From JBDRHL01 sp043816955 (lineage in GTDB: Bacteria; Planctomycetota; Phycisphaerae; Sedimentisphaerales; CAYZTY01): DNA of 9,067 nt. The notes under the pieces were generated by a model. The model ran no database searches. It worked only from the letters and a program-made list of their open reading frames with translations, and had not been told where the DNA came from. The DNA lies in assembly GCA_043816955.1 (NCBI GenBank), contig JBDRHL010000149.1:1-9067 (forward strand). Direction: 5' to 3'. Below, piece by piece: positions 1 through 5,971 of this stretch (position 1 is the stretch's first letter; every line of letters starts with the position of its first letter). Made by a program: the position numbers and the translations under genes.

Positions 1-149
1 CTTAGCTCGATTTTTGCCATTATGTCGTAAGTGCTTGTTATTACGTTAGTTATGATAACTAGTTTTGGGTGAACGGCTGTGTTCGTAACTTCTTGCGAAT
101 CAAGCACTTACGTCGCCGCGATCCCAAAAATGGCAAAAGTCGAGCTTAG
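1..149. repeat. large imperfect palindrome, probable divergent regulatory region
   Basis: The outer arms 1-21 and 129-149 are inverted copies matching at 19 of 21 positions. The inner arms CGTAAGTGCTTG (26-37) and CAAGCACTTACG (101-112) are perfect inverted copies. The spacing between outer and inner arms differs: 4 bases on the left and 16 on the right. The centre also holds a 7-bp dyad, TAGTTAT-G-ATAACTA (47-61). A degenerate direct copy of the inner word, CGTAACTTCTTG (84-95, 10 of 12 matches to 26-37), faces 101-112 across a 5-base loop. No ORF of note lies here. Seen directly: the symmetry and word repeats. Inferred: either two divergent promoters with shared regulator sites, one for the gene at 183 and one for a gene left of the window, or a small MITE-like insertion. 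No target-site duplication can be judged because the left end is at the window edge. Confidence 0.6.
131..146 (+). promoter_or_regulatory. sigma-54-like -24/-12 element upstream of the LRR gene
   Basis: TGGC at 131-134 and GC at 144-145 give the GG-N10-GC spacing required of sigma-54 promoters. The -12 side is weak (GAGC instead of TTGC). The predicted transcription start near 157 would leave a leader of about 26 bases before the ATG at 183. A mirror-image element with the same spacing lies on the minus strand at 19-4. Both could simply reflect the palindrome, so this is a tentative call. Confidence 0.3.
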
Positions 150-182
150 TTACCGCAAAAATATTTTTAGAATGGAGTGATG

Positions 183-1478
183 ATGCAAGAACTAATAAGG
201 AAAATTAGCTCATTTCAGGGAATTCTTATCGTTGTTTCAGGTATTGTAACCGTAGGTCTCGTCGCTGCTGTGTTATGGTGCATTGCGGAAATAACACAGA
301 TAGCATCTATCAGGCAAAATCAGCTTGAGCTAAGGGCAATTGCAACAGAGGCCAGACAACTCGCCACCGAAGCTGCCGCCCACTCAGAAACAATCGAACA
401 AAACCATCGCGAACTGGTTGAAATCGGAGGTGTTGCCGGAACTCTCTCTGAGCAATCTGACAGCAGTGCAAGAGCTATCGAAAATCTCGAAAACAAACTC
501 AATAGCATAAATGACCAGGTCGATAAACTTGCCGGGCTTGCAGCGCAAACACCTGCTCTAGCCGAACAGACTCGCACAGAACTGCAGGGGCTAACTGATA
601 CTGTGCACCGTAATACCGAACAGACCGCCATACAAAGCAGCACAGCAGAGAAGATTAAAAATGACATCGAAAACATTCAAAACAGCAATGACAAACTTTC
701 TGCTGCGGTGGCAGAACTGCGGCAAAATATTGTGGATATCCGGCAGGTAACTGAAATTACACGAAACCTGACTGAAGCTGTTGCTTCGCTGACACAGGAA
801 CAGGCCAAACTTCAAAACCTGCTTGCATTTATACAAAGCCAGACAACACAAAACCAGGACCGGCTTGAACGCAGCCTGGCCAACGTCCAGGCGGAAATGT
901 CCGAAACCAAATTCCGTCAGCTAAAGACATGGGCCCGACTTCGAAACAGAAAGAAACCGGCGGAACAGTTAAATATGCTTCGGGCAAAACTCAGTGAAGT
1001 CAATGGAGGCATGGAAGTTTTTATTCGTGAAGCTGTGGCTAACCGCAGAGAAATCGTTGAGCTGGACCTTTCAGGCAACGAGCATATCACTATTATTGCG
1101 CCTTTGAGAGATATGCCTCTGCGCAAATTGACGCTCGATAACTGCGATTCTCTTGTCAGTCTTACCGGCCTTGAAAAGATGCCTCTTGTGGAACTATCGT
1201 TAAGCGGATGTCGCTCACTGCGAGATGACCTTAGGCCTTTGAAAGGGATGAAGCTTGAGAAGATAAATCTTTGCAATGTTGAGAAACTTACAAACCTAGA
1301 TATGCTTGCGGACGTGCCTATAAAATCAATTGATGTTACCGGCACAGCTGCTCTACGGGATACGAGTGTTTTGTCATTAATGCCGACCCTCATCGAAATA
1401 ACAGGCACCGGCCGTGATGACGAAATACTTGCTGCAGCAACTGCCTTGCGAGAGCAAAAAACACAGCAGACAGAGTAG
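183..1478 (+). CDS. membrane-anchored coiled-coil protein with C-terminal leucine-rich repeats
   Basis: This gene encodes 431 residues; its function is unknown. A short N-terminus is followed by one hydrophobic segment (about residues 12-34). Then comes a long Gln/Asn/Glu-rich stretch predicted to be coiled coil (about 40-250), with heptad-like spacing of Leu and Ile. A basic linker with WARLRNRKK follows (about 250-258). The C-terminus (about 289-408) has five repeats of 22-23 residues of the form hxxLxLxxCxxLxxLxxLxxMP, beginning near 290, 313, 335, 358 and 380. These are leucine-rich-repeat-like. The layout suggests an inner-membrane protein displaying the coiled coil and a ligand-binding LRR face on one side of the membrane. 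I chose the ATG at 183 because GGAG (174-177) sits 5 bases upstream; the ATG at 180 and GTG at 177 are too close. It is a single gene, with no partner on its strand before the tRNA. The coiled coil resembles the signalling part of chemoreceptors, but no receptor hairpin motif is visible, so I do not call it one. Confidence 0.85.
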   Translation: MQELIRKISSFQGILIVVSGIVTVGLVAAVLWCIAEITQIASIRQNQLELRAIATEARQLATEAAAHSETIEQNHRELVEIGGVAGTLSEQSDSSARAIENLENKLNSINDQVDKLAGLAAQTPALAEQTRTELQGLTDTVHRNTEQTAIQSSTAEKIKNDIENIQNSNDKLSAAVAELRQNIVDIRQVTEITRNLTEAVASLTQEQAKLQNLLAFIQSQTTQNQDRLERSLANVQAEMSETKFRQLKTWARLRNRKKPAEQLNMLRAKLSEVNGGMEVFIREAVANRREIVELDLSGNEHITIIAPLRDMPLRKLTLDNCDSLVSLTGLEKMPLVELSLSGCRSLRDDLRPLKGMKLEKINLCNVEKLTNLDMLADVPIKSIDVTGTAALRDTSVLSLMPTLIEITGTGRDDEILAAATALREQKTQQTE

Positions 1479-1519
1479 CCTGTCAACTGCCCGGAGCATT
1501 GCGGACCGGAGCTTTTTGC

Positions 1520-1547
1520 TTGTGTTTTATACTATTTGTGATAGAAT
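1520..1547 (+). promoter_or_regulatory. extended -10 promoter for the tRNA-Pro gene
   Basis: TGATAGAAT (1539-1547) is an extended -10 with TAGAAT matching TATAAT at five of six positions. A weak -35, TTGTGT (1520-1525), lies 16 bases upstream. The predicted start is a few bases before the tRNA 5' end at 1558, as expected for a tRNA gene with a very short leader. Confidence 0.5.
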
Positions 1548-1557
1548 ATAGAAATTA

Positions 1558-1632
1558 CGGGGCGTGGCGCAGTTTGGCTAGCGCGCTTGACTGGGGGTCA
1601 AGAGGTCGCAGGTTCAAGTCCTGTCGCCCCGA
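1558..1632 (+). tRNA. tRNA-Pro (anticodon GGG)
   Basis: All four arms can be drawn. The acceptor CGGGGCG (1558-1564) pairs with CGCCCCG (1625-1631). The D stem is GCGC with GCGC. The anticodon stem CTTGA pairs with TCAAG around the loop CTGGGGG, giving anticodon GGG. The variable region is AGGTC. The T stem GCAGG pairs with CCTGT (one G-T wobble) around TTCAAGT. The C1-G72 pair is characteristic of bacterial tRNA-Pro. The discriminator base is A1632. The CCA end is not encoded (TTT follows), so it must be added by the CCA enzyme. This isoacceptor reads CCC and CCU codons. Confidence 0.96.
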
Positions 1633-1657
1633 TTTTTCGGGTTTATGCCTGAAAAAT
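1632..1657 (+). terminator. hairpin directly after the tRNA
   Basis: ATTTTTCGGG (1632-1641) pairs with CCTGAAAAAT (1648-1657) around a 6-base loop: ten pairs including one G-T wobble. It starts at the tRNA discriminator base. No T-run follows, so classic intrinsic termination is doubtful. It may act in tRNA 3' processing or as a weak terminator. Confidence 0.4.
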
Positions 1658-1662
1658 CGGAG

Positions 1663-1677
1663 AGCAGATTATCTGCT
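1663..1677. repeat. short perfect dyad AGCAGAT-T-ATCTGCT
   Basis: This is a 7-bp inverted repeat around one central base, five bases after the tRNA-proximal hairpin. It could be a second RNA hairpin or a dimeric repressor site ahead of the MFS gene. The sequence alone does not decide. Confidence 0.35.
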
Positions 1678-1750
1678 GGACAGACAAGAGTAGTTGTATA
1701 GCAGGGCGTGTGATAAATGACCTTTTTTCGGGCCAAAAACTGTGTACAGG

Positions 1751-1761
1751 TGATATATATT
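1751..1761 (+). promoter_or_regulatory. possible extended -10 for the MFS gene
   Basis: TGATATATATT contains TG plus a TATATA/TATATT box about 60 bases before the ATG at 1823. No good -35 is visible, so this is the best candidate in the interval rather than a firm promoter. Confidence 0.25.
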
Positions 1762-1822
1762 CTGACATTGATCTGCATTGAGTCCGGTTGATTTTTGCCA
1801 AGGAATACGAAAAGCAGCACAA

Positions 1823-3010
1823 ATGGCGAAACACCTCGGCGTCTTTACCATCCTTTTAGCGTTAACGGCATTTGCTGTTACTTCGGCTGCGATTCCGCCG
1901 CTGGCGACAACCATATCTGCTGAGCTGAAGATAGCGTATGAATCTTTCGGCTATATCTATATGACCTATTTCCTCAGCTTTGCTCTGGGTGGATTAGCCG
2001 GCGGCCGGCTTGTAACGCATTTTGGGTTTCACAAAAGGTTCCTTGTTCTCACAGGCCTCATCGGTACCGGTATAATTTTCCTTTGTCTGGCAGCACTCAG
2101 GAACTTTGCAGGCTTCATTGTCCTGGCCGTACCTTTCGGCATCCTCGGCGGATGGGTCGAAACCTTCGCTTCAATTATGATATCAGAATACGATAGGCCC
2201 AAATCCAGCAGGTTTATAAATCTTTCCCAGGCATTCTATTGTATTGGCGCTATCGCTGCACCGCAAATCGCAGCTGTTCTCCTGAGCTTTGGTTTTTCCT
2301 GGAGAATCGCAATGCTGATTTTCGCCCTGGGCGTCCTCTCAGTCGGTATCCTCTTCAAGCTCCATAATCGCAGAGGCATCACGGGCTGTGCCACGGACAT
2401 TCCAGCCTGTACGGAGATTACTCTAACCTCAAGCACTGTCATGCTGACTGACCCGTTTTTTATCCTTCTGGCTTTTGCACTTTTTATGTATGTAAGCATC
2501 GAATTTTCCGCGGCATGCTGGATCGCTCCGTATTTCGAAAAGCATCTTGCGCTCAGCCCTGCTTCGGCGGCCTGCCGGGTTGCACTATTCTGGACAGGAG
2601 TGATCGCAGCGAGACTGGTTGTTTTTTTTCTGCTCGAAAGATTTACACTCTGGCCTGTAAAAATTGTCGCTGCAGCATCAATGATTGTTATTAACTTTCT
2701 TCTGTTCATGGCGGCAACCCCCTTGCTTGCTACAGTGCTGGTCATCCTGAGTGGAATCGCCCATGGCCCACTTTGGCCTGTCACGGTTGCAATTGCGCAA
2801 AATCAGCGAAACTGTCCCAAATTCACTGCCGCTGTTGTCGCAGCCGGGGCACTCGGTGCCGCACTTGGCCCATTGGCAAGTTCCTACGTGATAAAATTTC
2901 TCGGAAATGAAAAACTCTTCCTCACACTTGCACTGGGCAGTATTCTGCTTTTTGCGACTATCCTTGCAACATATTATGTCGACAAGCGAGCCTGTCGTTG
3001 CCCGGCATGA
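1823..3010 (+). CDS. MFS transporter, possibly of the fucose-permease (FHS) type
   Basis: This is a 395-residue polytopic inner-membrane protein with about 12 hydrophobic segments, the normal length for a major facilitator carrier. The loop between segments 2 and 3 carries a degenerate MFS motif A, GGRLVTHFGFHKRF (about residues 60-73), with the usual acidic residue replaced. GGWVETFASIM and FYCIGAIAAP in the first half recall the FucP-like sugar:proton symporter branch, but the substrate cannot be read from sequence. The ATG at 1823 is preferred because the protein then begins just before the first membrane segment. An in-frame TTG at 1778 would add 15 residues and has no Shine-Dalgarno sequence. 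AAGGA near 1800 is too far from the ATG to help, so the gene may use a weak or leaderless-type start. It stands alone and converges on the minus-strand operon. Confidence 0.85.
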   Translation: MAKHLGVFTILLALTAFAVTSAAIPPLATTISAELKIAYESFGYIYMTYFLSFALGGLAGGRLVTHFGFHKRFLVLTGLIGTGIIFLCLAALRNFAGFIVLAVPFGILGGWVETFASIMISEYDRPKSSRFINLSQAFYCIGAIAAPQIAAVLLSFGFSWRIAMLIFALGVLSVGILFKLHNRRGITGCATDIPACTEITLTSSTVMLTDPFFILLAFALFMYVSIEFSAACWIAPYFEKHLALSPASAACRVALFWTGVIAARLVVFFLLERFTLWPVKIVAAASMIVINFLLFMAATPLLATVLVILSGIAHGPLWPVTVAIAQNQRNCPKFTAAVVAAGALGAALGPLASSYVIKFLGNEKLFLTLALGSILLFATILATYYVDKRACRCPA

Positions 3011-3088
3011 TAAGCCCCGTTAATCAGTTCTGTGAATTTGAAGATTATATAGTAACCTATGGTTCTTATAAATCGCAGACGTATCGCA

Positions 3089-3128
3089 AAAGACCGAAAA
3101 ACTGTGACAGGCACAACTGCTGGTCTTT
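3089..3128 (-). terminator. possible terminator between convergent genes
   Basis: AAAGACC (3089-3095) and GGTCTTT (3122-3128) are inverted copies overlapping the stop codon of the minus-strand gene. A short inner stem, TGTG (3103-3106) with CACA (3112-3115), lies between them. On the minus strand the far arm ends in TTTT. The loop is long and branched, so it is a modest candidate for ending the minus-strand operon. Confidence 0.35.
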
Positions 3129-3591
3129 ACTCTTTCAGTTTTGGGTCAATCAGCAGCTTAACTTCTGCTTCTGTTTGTTGTTTCGCAAGGAGTTCTTCGA
3201 AATCATTCTTGCGCATGTACTCGACACTTCCGCCGAGCCTTAGTACGACATAGCCTTTGGGCACAAACAGTGACTGAGCCGGGTTGGACGCGTATGCCAG
3301 AATCGTGTCGGGCGACGCGCCGGTTTCAATCCACATCGCCCTGTAGCGTACATGCCCCAGTCGTACACTTCCTTCGATTTGCTTTATCATGTTCCGCAGG
3401 TATACCTCGCTCGGCAGGGCGCCCGTCCTTGTGCGGTACTGCAGCGCAGCTTTTCCTAGCTCTTCCATTGCTCGCATTGCTTCCGAACGGTTAAGTACAC
3501 TTCGCAAGTTTATCATCAGAAACGCAAACGCACCTGTGATAATCACCATCACGATGAAGTTCATAAACAGTGATTTCTGTCGCCTGTTCAC
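3127..3591 (-). CDS. small single-pass membrane protein, pilin-like outline, function unknown
   Basis: This gene encodes 154 residues. A short basic N-terminus (MNRRQK) leads into one hydrophobic helix (about residues 8-29). An amphipathic stretch follows with A-x-x-Y-R-T-R-T-G-x-L-P (about 47-59), then a mixed alpha/beta C-terminal domain ending in a charged tail. The outline (N-terminal helix, then a TGxLP segment) resembles type II secretion pseudopilins. However, the prepilin peptidase site (Gly, then hydrophobics with Glu at +5) is absent, so it is not called one. I chose the GTG at 3591 because GGAGAG (3604-3599) lies 7 bases upstream and it starts 20 bases after the stop of the upstream gene. 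Longer in-frame readings would run back into that gene. It is the last gene of a three-gene operon. Confidence 0.7.
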   Translation of the reverse strand: MNRRQKSLFMNFIVMVIITGAFAFLMINLRSVLNRSEAMRAMEELGKAALQYRTRTGALPSEVYLRNMIKQIEGSVRLGHVRYRAMWIETGASPDTILAYASNPAQSLFVPKGYVVLRLGGSVEYMRKNDFEELLAKQQTEAEVKLLIDPKLKE

Positions 3592-3611
3592 AACTATGCT
3601 CTCCACGGAAT

Positions 3612-4679
3612 TTATCTGCGAATTCCGGCGTGGTTGTTGTGCACCGTGATTCTGTCCTCGCTGAAAAGCCTGATGGCTTCCGGGTAAGCGATACATTCCT
3701 GCTCGAAGACCCTTGCAGCCAGCGATTCGGCGTCGTCATCTTCCAGCACCGGGCAGGTCCTTTGGATGATAATGGGCCCCTTGTCATATTCGTTTGTGCA
3801 GAAGTGTACTGTACAGCCGCTAACCTTGCAGCCGTGCTTAAGCACCGCTTCATGAACATGGTGACCCCACATCCCCTCTCCTCCGAAACTGGGAAGCAGT
3901 GCGGGATGGATATTCATCACACGATTTTGAAATTTTTCGGGTATCCGCCACAGGCACAGCCACCCTGCCTGAACAACAAGTTCGACGTTTCTTGAAACCA
4001 GCACTTCCTCAAGTTTTTTACTGAAGGATTCAGTATCACAGTAGTCTTTCCTTCTGACGATTTCCAGATCGAGTCCTGCCTCTCGAATCCGCGGGACGCC
4101 GGCCACAGCGGATCGAGAGCTTATGACGATCGCTATCTCCGCATTAAGATTTCCGGCGTCGATCTCTTTTTTTATGTTCAGAACCGTTCTTCCCCCGCCG
4201 CTGATCAGCATGCCAAGCCGAATTTTTCTACCGCCTTTATCTTTGGGTACTGCTTTTAGGTCGGCTTGAACATCCCGTCCCAGGTTCAGCGCCCGGTTCA
4301 CCAGGCTGTCAGCTTCGTTATTTTCCTCTCGCGGAATGTAACGGATGTCCCACTTTTCAAAATCAGCCAGAAGACTAAGGCACTGTGCATGGAGAGTTTT
4401 GAGATTCTGGTTTTTTACTCTGTATCGGCCCATAAGCTGGCGAACCATCAGTTCACTGTCGCTGAGAATAAGGATTTCGCAGGTTCCCAGCCGCGACGCG
4501 GCTTCCAGGCCTTTCAGCACCGCTGTATACTCGGCGACATTGTTGGTTGTTGTCCCCAGGAAAAAAGCTTTTGCCTCTAGTTGCTTATTGTCCTGGCCTA
4601 CGATGACAAACCCTCCTGCTGCAGGCCCTGGATTGCCCCTGCTGGCGCCATCGGTATAGAGACGTATGCCTTGTGTCAA
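3612..4679 (-). CDS. RNase HI domain fused to phosphoribosylglycinamide formyltransferase (PurN)
   Basis: This is a 355-residue two-domain protein. Residues 1-135 are an RNase HI domain with YTDGASRGNPGPA at the start and the full metal-binding set visible: D10, E50, D74 and D124. That domain should cut RNA in RNA:DNA hybrids. Residues 152-345 are a GAR transformylase of purine synthesis, which transfers formyl from 10-formyl-THF to glycinamide ribonucleotide. The catalytic N256 and H258 in MNIHPALLPS and D299 in NEYDKGP match E. coli N106, H108 and D144. The phosphate loop is SGGGRTVLN rather than SGNGSNLQ. A short charged linker (about 135-151) joins the domains. The start is TTG at 4679, supported by GGAG (4691-4688) 8 bases upstream, and lies 2 bases after the stop of the zinc-ribbon gene, so translation is probably coupled. 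Both halves look catalytically intact, so this is a true fusion and not a decayed gene. Confidence 0.92.
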   Translation of the reverse strand: MTQGIRLYTDGASRGNPGPAAGGFVIVGQDNKQLEAKAFFLGTTTNNVAEYTAVLKGLEAASRLGTCEILILSDSELMVRQLMGRYRVKNQNLKTLHAQCLSLLADFEKWDIRYIPREENNEADSLVNRALNLGRDVQADLKAVPKDKGGRKIRLGMLISGGGRTVLNIKKEIDAGNLNAEIAIVISSRSAVAGVPRIREAGLDLEIVRRKDYCDTESFSKKLEEVLVSRNVELVVQAGWLCLWRIPEKFQNRVMNIHPALLPSFGGEGMWGHHVHEAVLKHGCKVSGCTVHFCTNEYDKGPIIIQRTCPVLEDDDAESLAARVFEQECIAYPEAIRLFSEDRITVHNNHAGIRR

Positions 4680-4681
4680 TC

Positions 4682-5416
4682 TTATATCTCCGTTGCTTTA
4701 AGAACGAGTATCCTAGTGCAGCTCGGACAGCGGAAAATATCGTCTCTTGTCATCAGAAGGTTCACGGTTTCGATCGGTATACCCATAAAACATCCCCCGC
4801 AACTGTATGCTTCTTTTCTCTCGTCCTGCCTTTCTATTACAGCCAGCGCCTCTCCATCATATGTGTCGGCGACTCTCTTGAAGATTTCCAGAGAAGTTTC
4901 CGGCATTGCTTCTGCCACTTGTTGCCATTCCTTCTCGATCTCGCTGAGTTCCGCTTCATACTGCTTTGTCAGAACGTCCGCTTCCTTTCTGACCTGCTCG
5001 AGCTTTTGCTTCTGCTGTTCAATCTGCTGTGCAATTTCATCACATTGTGCCTGATCGGCTTCGATATTCTTCATCAGGTCCAGTATCTGGTTTTCTATTT
5101 TTGCGTTGTCCGCCTTGGTCGTATTCAGCTCGGTCAGTAAAGCAGCGTATTCCTTGTTTGTCTTTGCCGTGTTCAGGTTTGCCCGGTACTTTGCCACCAA
5201 TGCGTCTTTTGTCTTCAGTTCCAGTTCAAGCCGGTCGGACTGTATTCTGGCTAGTTGAATCTCTTCTTTTTTGGTTTCAAGGTTGCTTGCAAGCGTTCTG
5301 ACCTGGTTTTCCTGTATTATTACGGTTCGGCGGGTTCTGGCGAGTTTGGCCTTCACGGCTCTTAGCCTGTTTTCGATGCTTTGAAGCGCCATCAACTGCT
5401 GAAGTACCGGTCCCAT
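4682..5416 (-). CDS. C4-type zinc-ribbon coiled-coil protein (CT398/HP0958 family)
   Basis: This gene encodes 244 residues. The first 170 or so form a long antiparallel coiled coil rich in Glu, Lys, Gln and Leu. The C-terminus carries a zinc ribbon with two Cys pairs, CGGC and CPSC (at about residues 206/209 and 230/233), and the phrase IPIETVN between them. This order is characteristic of the family. Helicobacter HP0958 is known as an RpoN-stabilising and flagellar mRNA-binding protein; most other members are uncharacterised. The ATG at 5416 has AGGAG 5 bases upstream. An in-frame TTG at 5419 would sit too close to it. It is first in the operon with RNase HI-PurN. In actinobacteria (for example Rv2229c) the same family precedes an RNase H fusion gene, which suggests a shared nucleic-acid role. 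Confidence 0.9.
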   Translation of the reverse strand: MGPVLQQLMALQSIENRLRAVKAKLARTRRTVIIQENQVRTLASNLETKKEEIQLARIQSDRLELELKTKDALVAKYRANLNTAKTNKEYAALLTELNTTKADNAKIENQILDLMKNIEADQAQCDEIAQQIEQQKQKLEQVRKEADVLTKQYEAELSEIEKEWQQVAEAMPETSLEIFKRVADTYDGEALAVIERQDERKEAYSCGGCFMGIPIETVNLLMTRDDIFRCPSCTRILVLKATEI

Positions 5417-5459
5417 CAACTCTCCTTTGATTCTGATTTCAAAATAACCGAAAAACTTT

Positions 5460-5488
5460 ATTATCTTTTTTTATCTCAAATCATGCAA
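5460..5488 (-). promoter_or_regulatory. sigma-70-type promoter for the zinc-ribbon/RNase HI-PurN operon
   Basis: On the minus strand TTGCAT (5488-5483) and GATAAT (5465-5460) are separated by exactly 17 bases. The -10 matches at five of six positions and the -35 at three. It lies about 45 bases before the start codon at 5416. Confidence 0.45.
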
Positions 5489-5552
5489 TATAATTTTTCC
5501 TCCTTTTTACCTTTTACCCAGAGGGTACACTTCACGTTTGCAGGTAGATTTT

Positions 5553-5675
5553 TCATTCTGCCAAGGGTTTTTTCTGCCATAATTGCTCCCATTCGCCATT
5601 TAGCCAACAGACGCGTAAGGCCAGCACTGATGATGAGCCTAAACGCCTCCATATCATTCCTGATTCTTTCATAGC
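5553..5675 (-). pseudogene. remnant of a transposase C-terminus (ISKra4-like)
   Basis: This is the second half of an 86-codon open reading frame on the minus strand that ends in TGA at 5555-5553. It contains KESGMIWRRLGSSSVLALRV and then WLNGEWEQLW. The pattern G-M-x-W, G-x-x-x-x-L-x-L-R, then N-G-x-W-x-x-x-W is typical of the C-terminus of ISKra4-type transposases. The identification is from pattern memory and not from a search. No transposase N-terminus, catalytic residues or second IS end is present, so it is a fragment. GGGTACAC at 5523-5530, about 23 bases beyond the stop, could be a leftover terminal repeat. Confidence 0.5.
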
Positions 5676-5789
5676 CCTGTCCAGCTTACGATAGCTTATC
5701 GCCTCAGCAATGGGCTCCGGGTGGACATCTTTACAATTCGCCAGATCAGCTGTTGTTCGCGCTACCCTGTATATCTTGTCATGCAGACG
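5676..5789 (-). pseudogene. comM: remnant of comM (Mg-chelatase-like ATPase) C-terminus
   Basis: In the same minus-strand frame, immediately upstream of the transposase-like piece, 38 codons read RLHDKIYRVARTTADLANC, then KDVHPEPIAEAISYRKLDR. This is the lid-domain end of ComM/YifB-type AAA+ proteins, whose usual ending is close to KVARTIADLxGxxxIxxEHIAEAIQYRSLDR. ComM is a helicase-like ATPase that helps branch migration during natural transformation. Everything upstream (the ATPase and Lon-like domains) is missing, and an in-frame TAA lies at 5816-5814. The gene is therefore truncated, and the surviving tail runs directly into the transposase-like tail with no stop. It sits between two intact operons. 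Confidence 0.75.
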
Positions 5790-5905
5790 TGTATTCGTTG
5801 CTATTTTGCCATTTTAGCCGCGCCCCTCGGCGGTTCCCTATATGTCTGGTCCTAAACCTTAATTAAAAAAATATGAAATATTCTCAAAAAAGTCAACTTT
5901 CCCCC

Positions 5906-5933
5906 TTGATATCTTCGTAAAAGGAACTATAAG
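5906..5933 (+). promoter_or_regulatory. sigma-70-type promoter for the EIIA/antiporter operon
   Basis: TTGATA (5906-5911) and TATAAG (5928-5933) are separated by 16 bases, and each matches consensus at five of six positions. The start would fall near 5940, leaving about 30 bases of leader before the ATG at 5972. Confidence 0.6.
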
Positions 5934-5940
5934 GTACTAT
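5921..5940 (+). repeat. tandem decamer overlapping the promoter -10
   Basis: AAGGAACTAT is followed immediately by AAGGTACTAT, a direct repeat with one mismatch that covers the -10 box and start region. It may be an operator with two same-facing half-sites, possibly for the HTH protein encoded just downstream. Confidence 0.4.
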
Positions 5941-5971
5941 CCTGGACTCTAAGGACGCAAGAGGTATTATA

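Noticed and set aside
917..1486. A 189-codon minus-strand ORF opposite the LRR gene
   Set aside because: Its composition (Ser/Arg/Phe-rich) is that of antisense to a repeat-rich gene, with no domain and no ribosome binding site.
1491..1512. CCGGAGC direct repeat after the LRR gene as a terminator
   Set aside because: The two copies (1491-1497 and 1506-1512) are direct and not inverted, so they cannot form the hairpin stem.
1499..1693. A 64-codon plus-strand ORF across the tRNA
   Set aside because: It runs straight through the tRNA-Pro gene and has no Shine-Dalgarno sequence or recognisable protein content.
1778..1822. TTG start that would extend the MFS protein by 15 residues
   Set aside because: It has no Shine-Dalgarno sequence, and the added residues are not part of the first membrane segment. 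The ATG at 1823 fits the family better, though the true start remains unproven.
3507..3591. Calling the small membrane protein a type II secretion pseudopilin
   Set aside because: The conserved Gly before the cleavage site and the Glu at +5 are missing from the hydrophobic N-terminus.
4581..5054. A 157-codon plus-strand ORF opposite the zinc-ribbon and RNase HI genes
   Set aside because: It is a Ser/Cys/Phe-rich antisense shadow of the coiled-coil coding sequence, which has full family signatures on the other strand.
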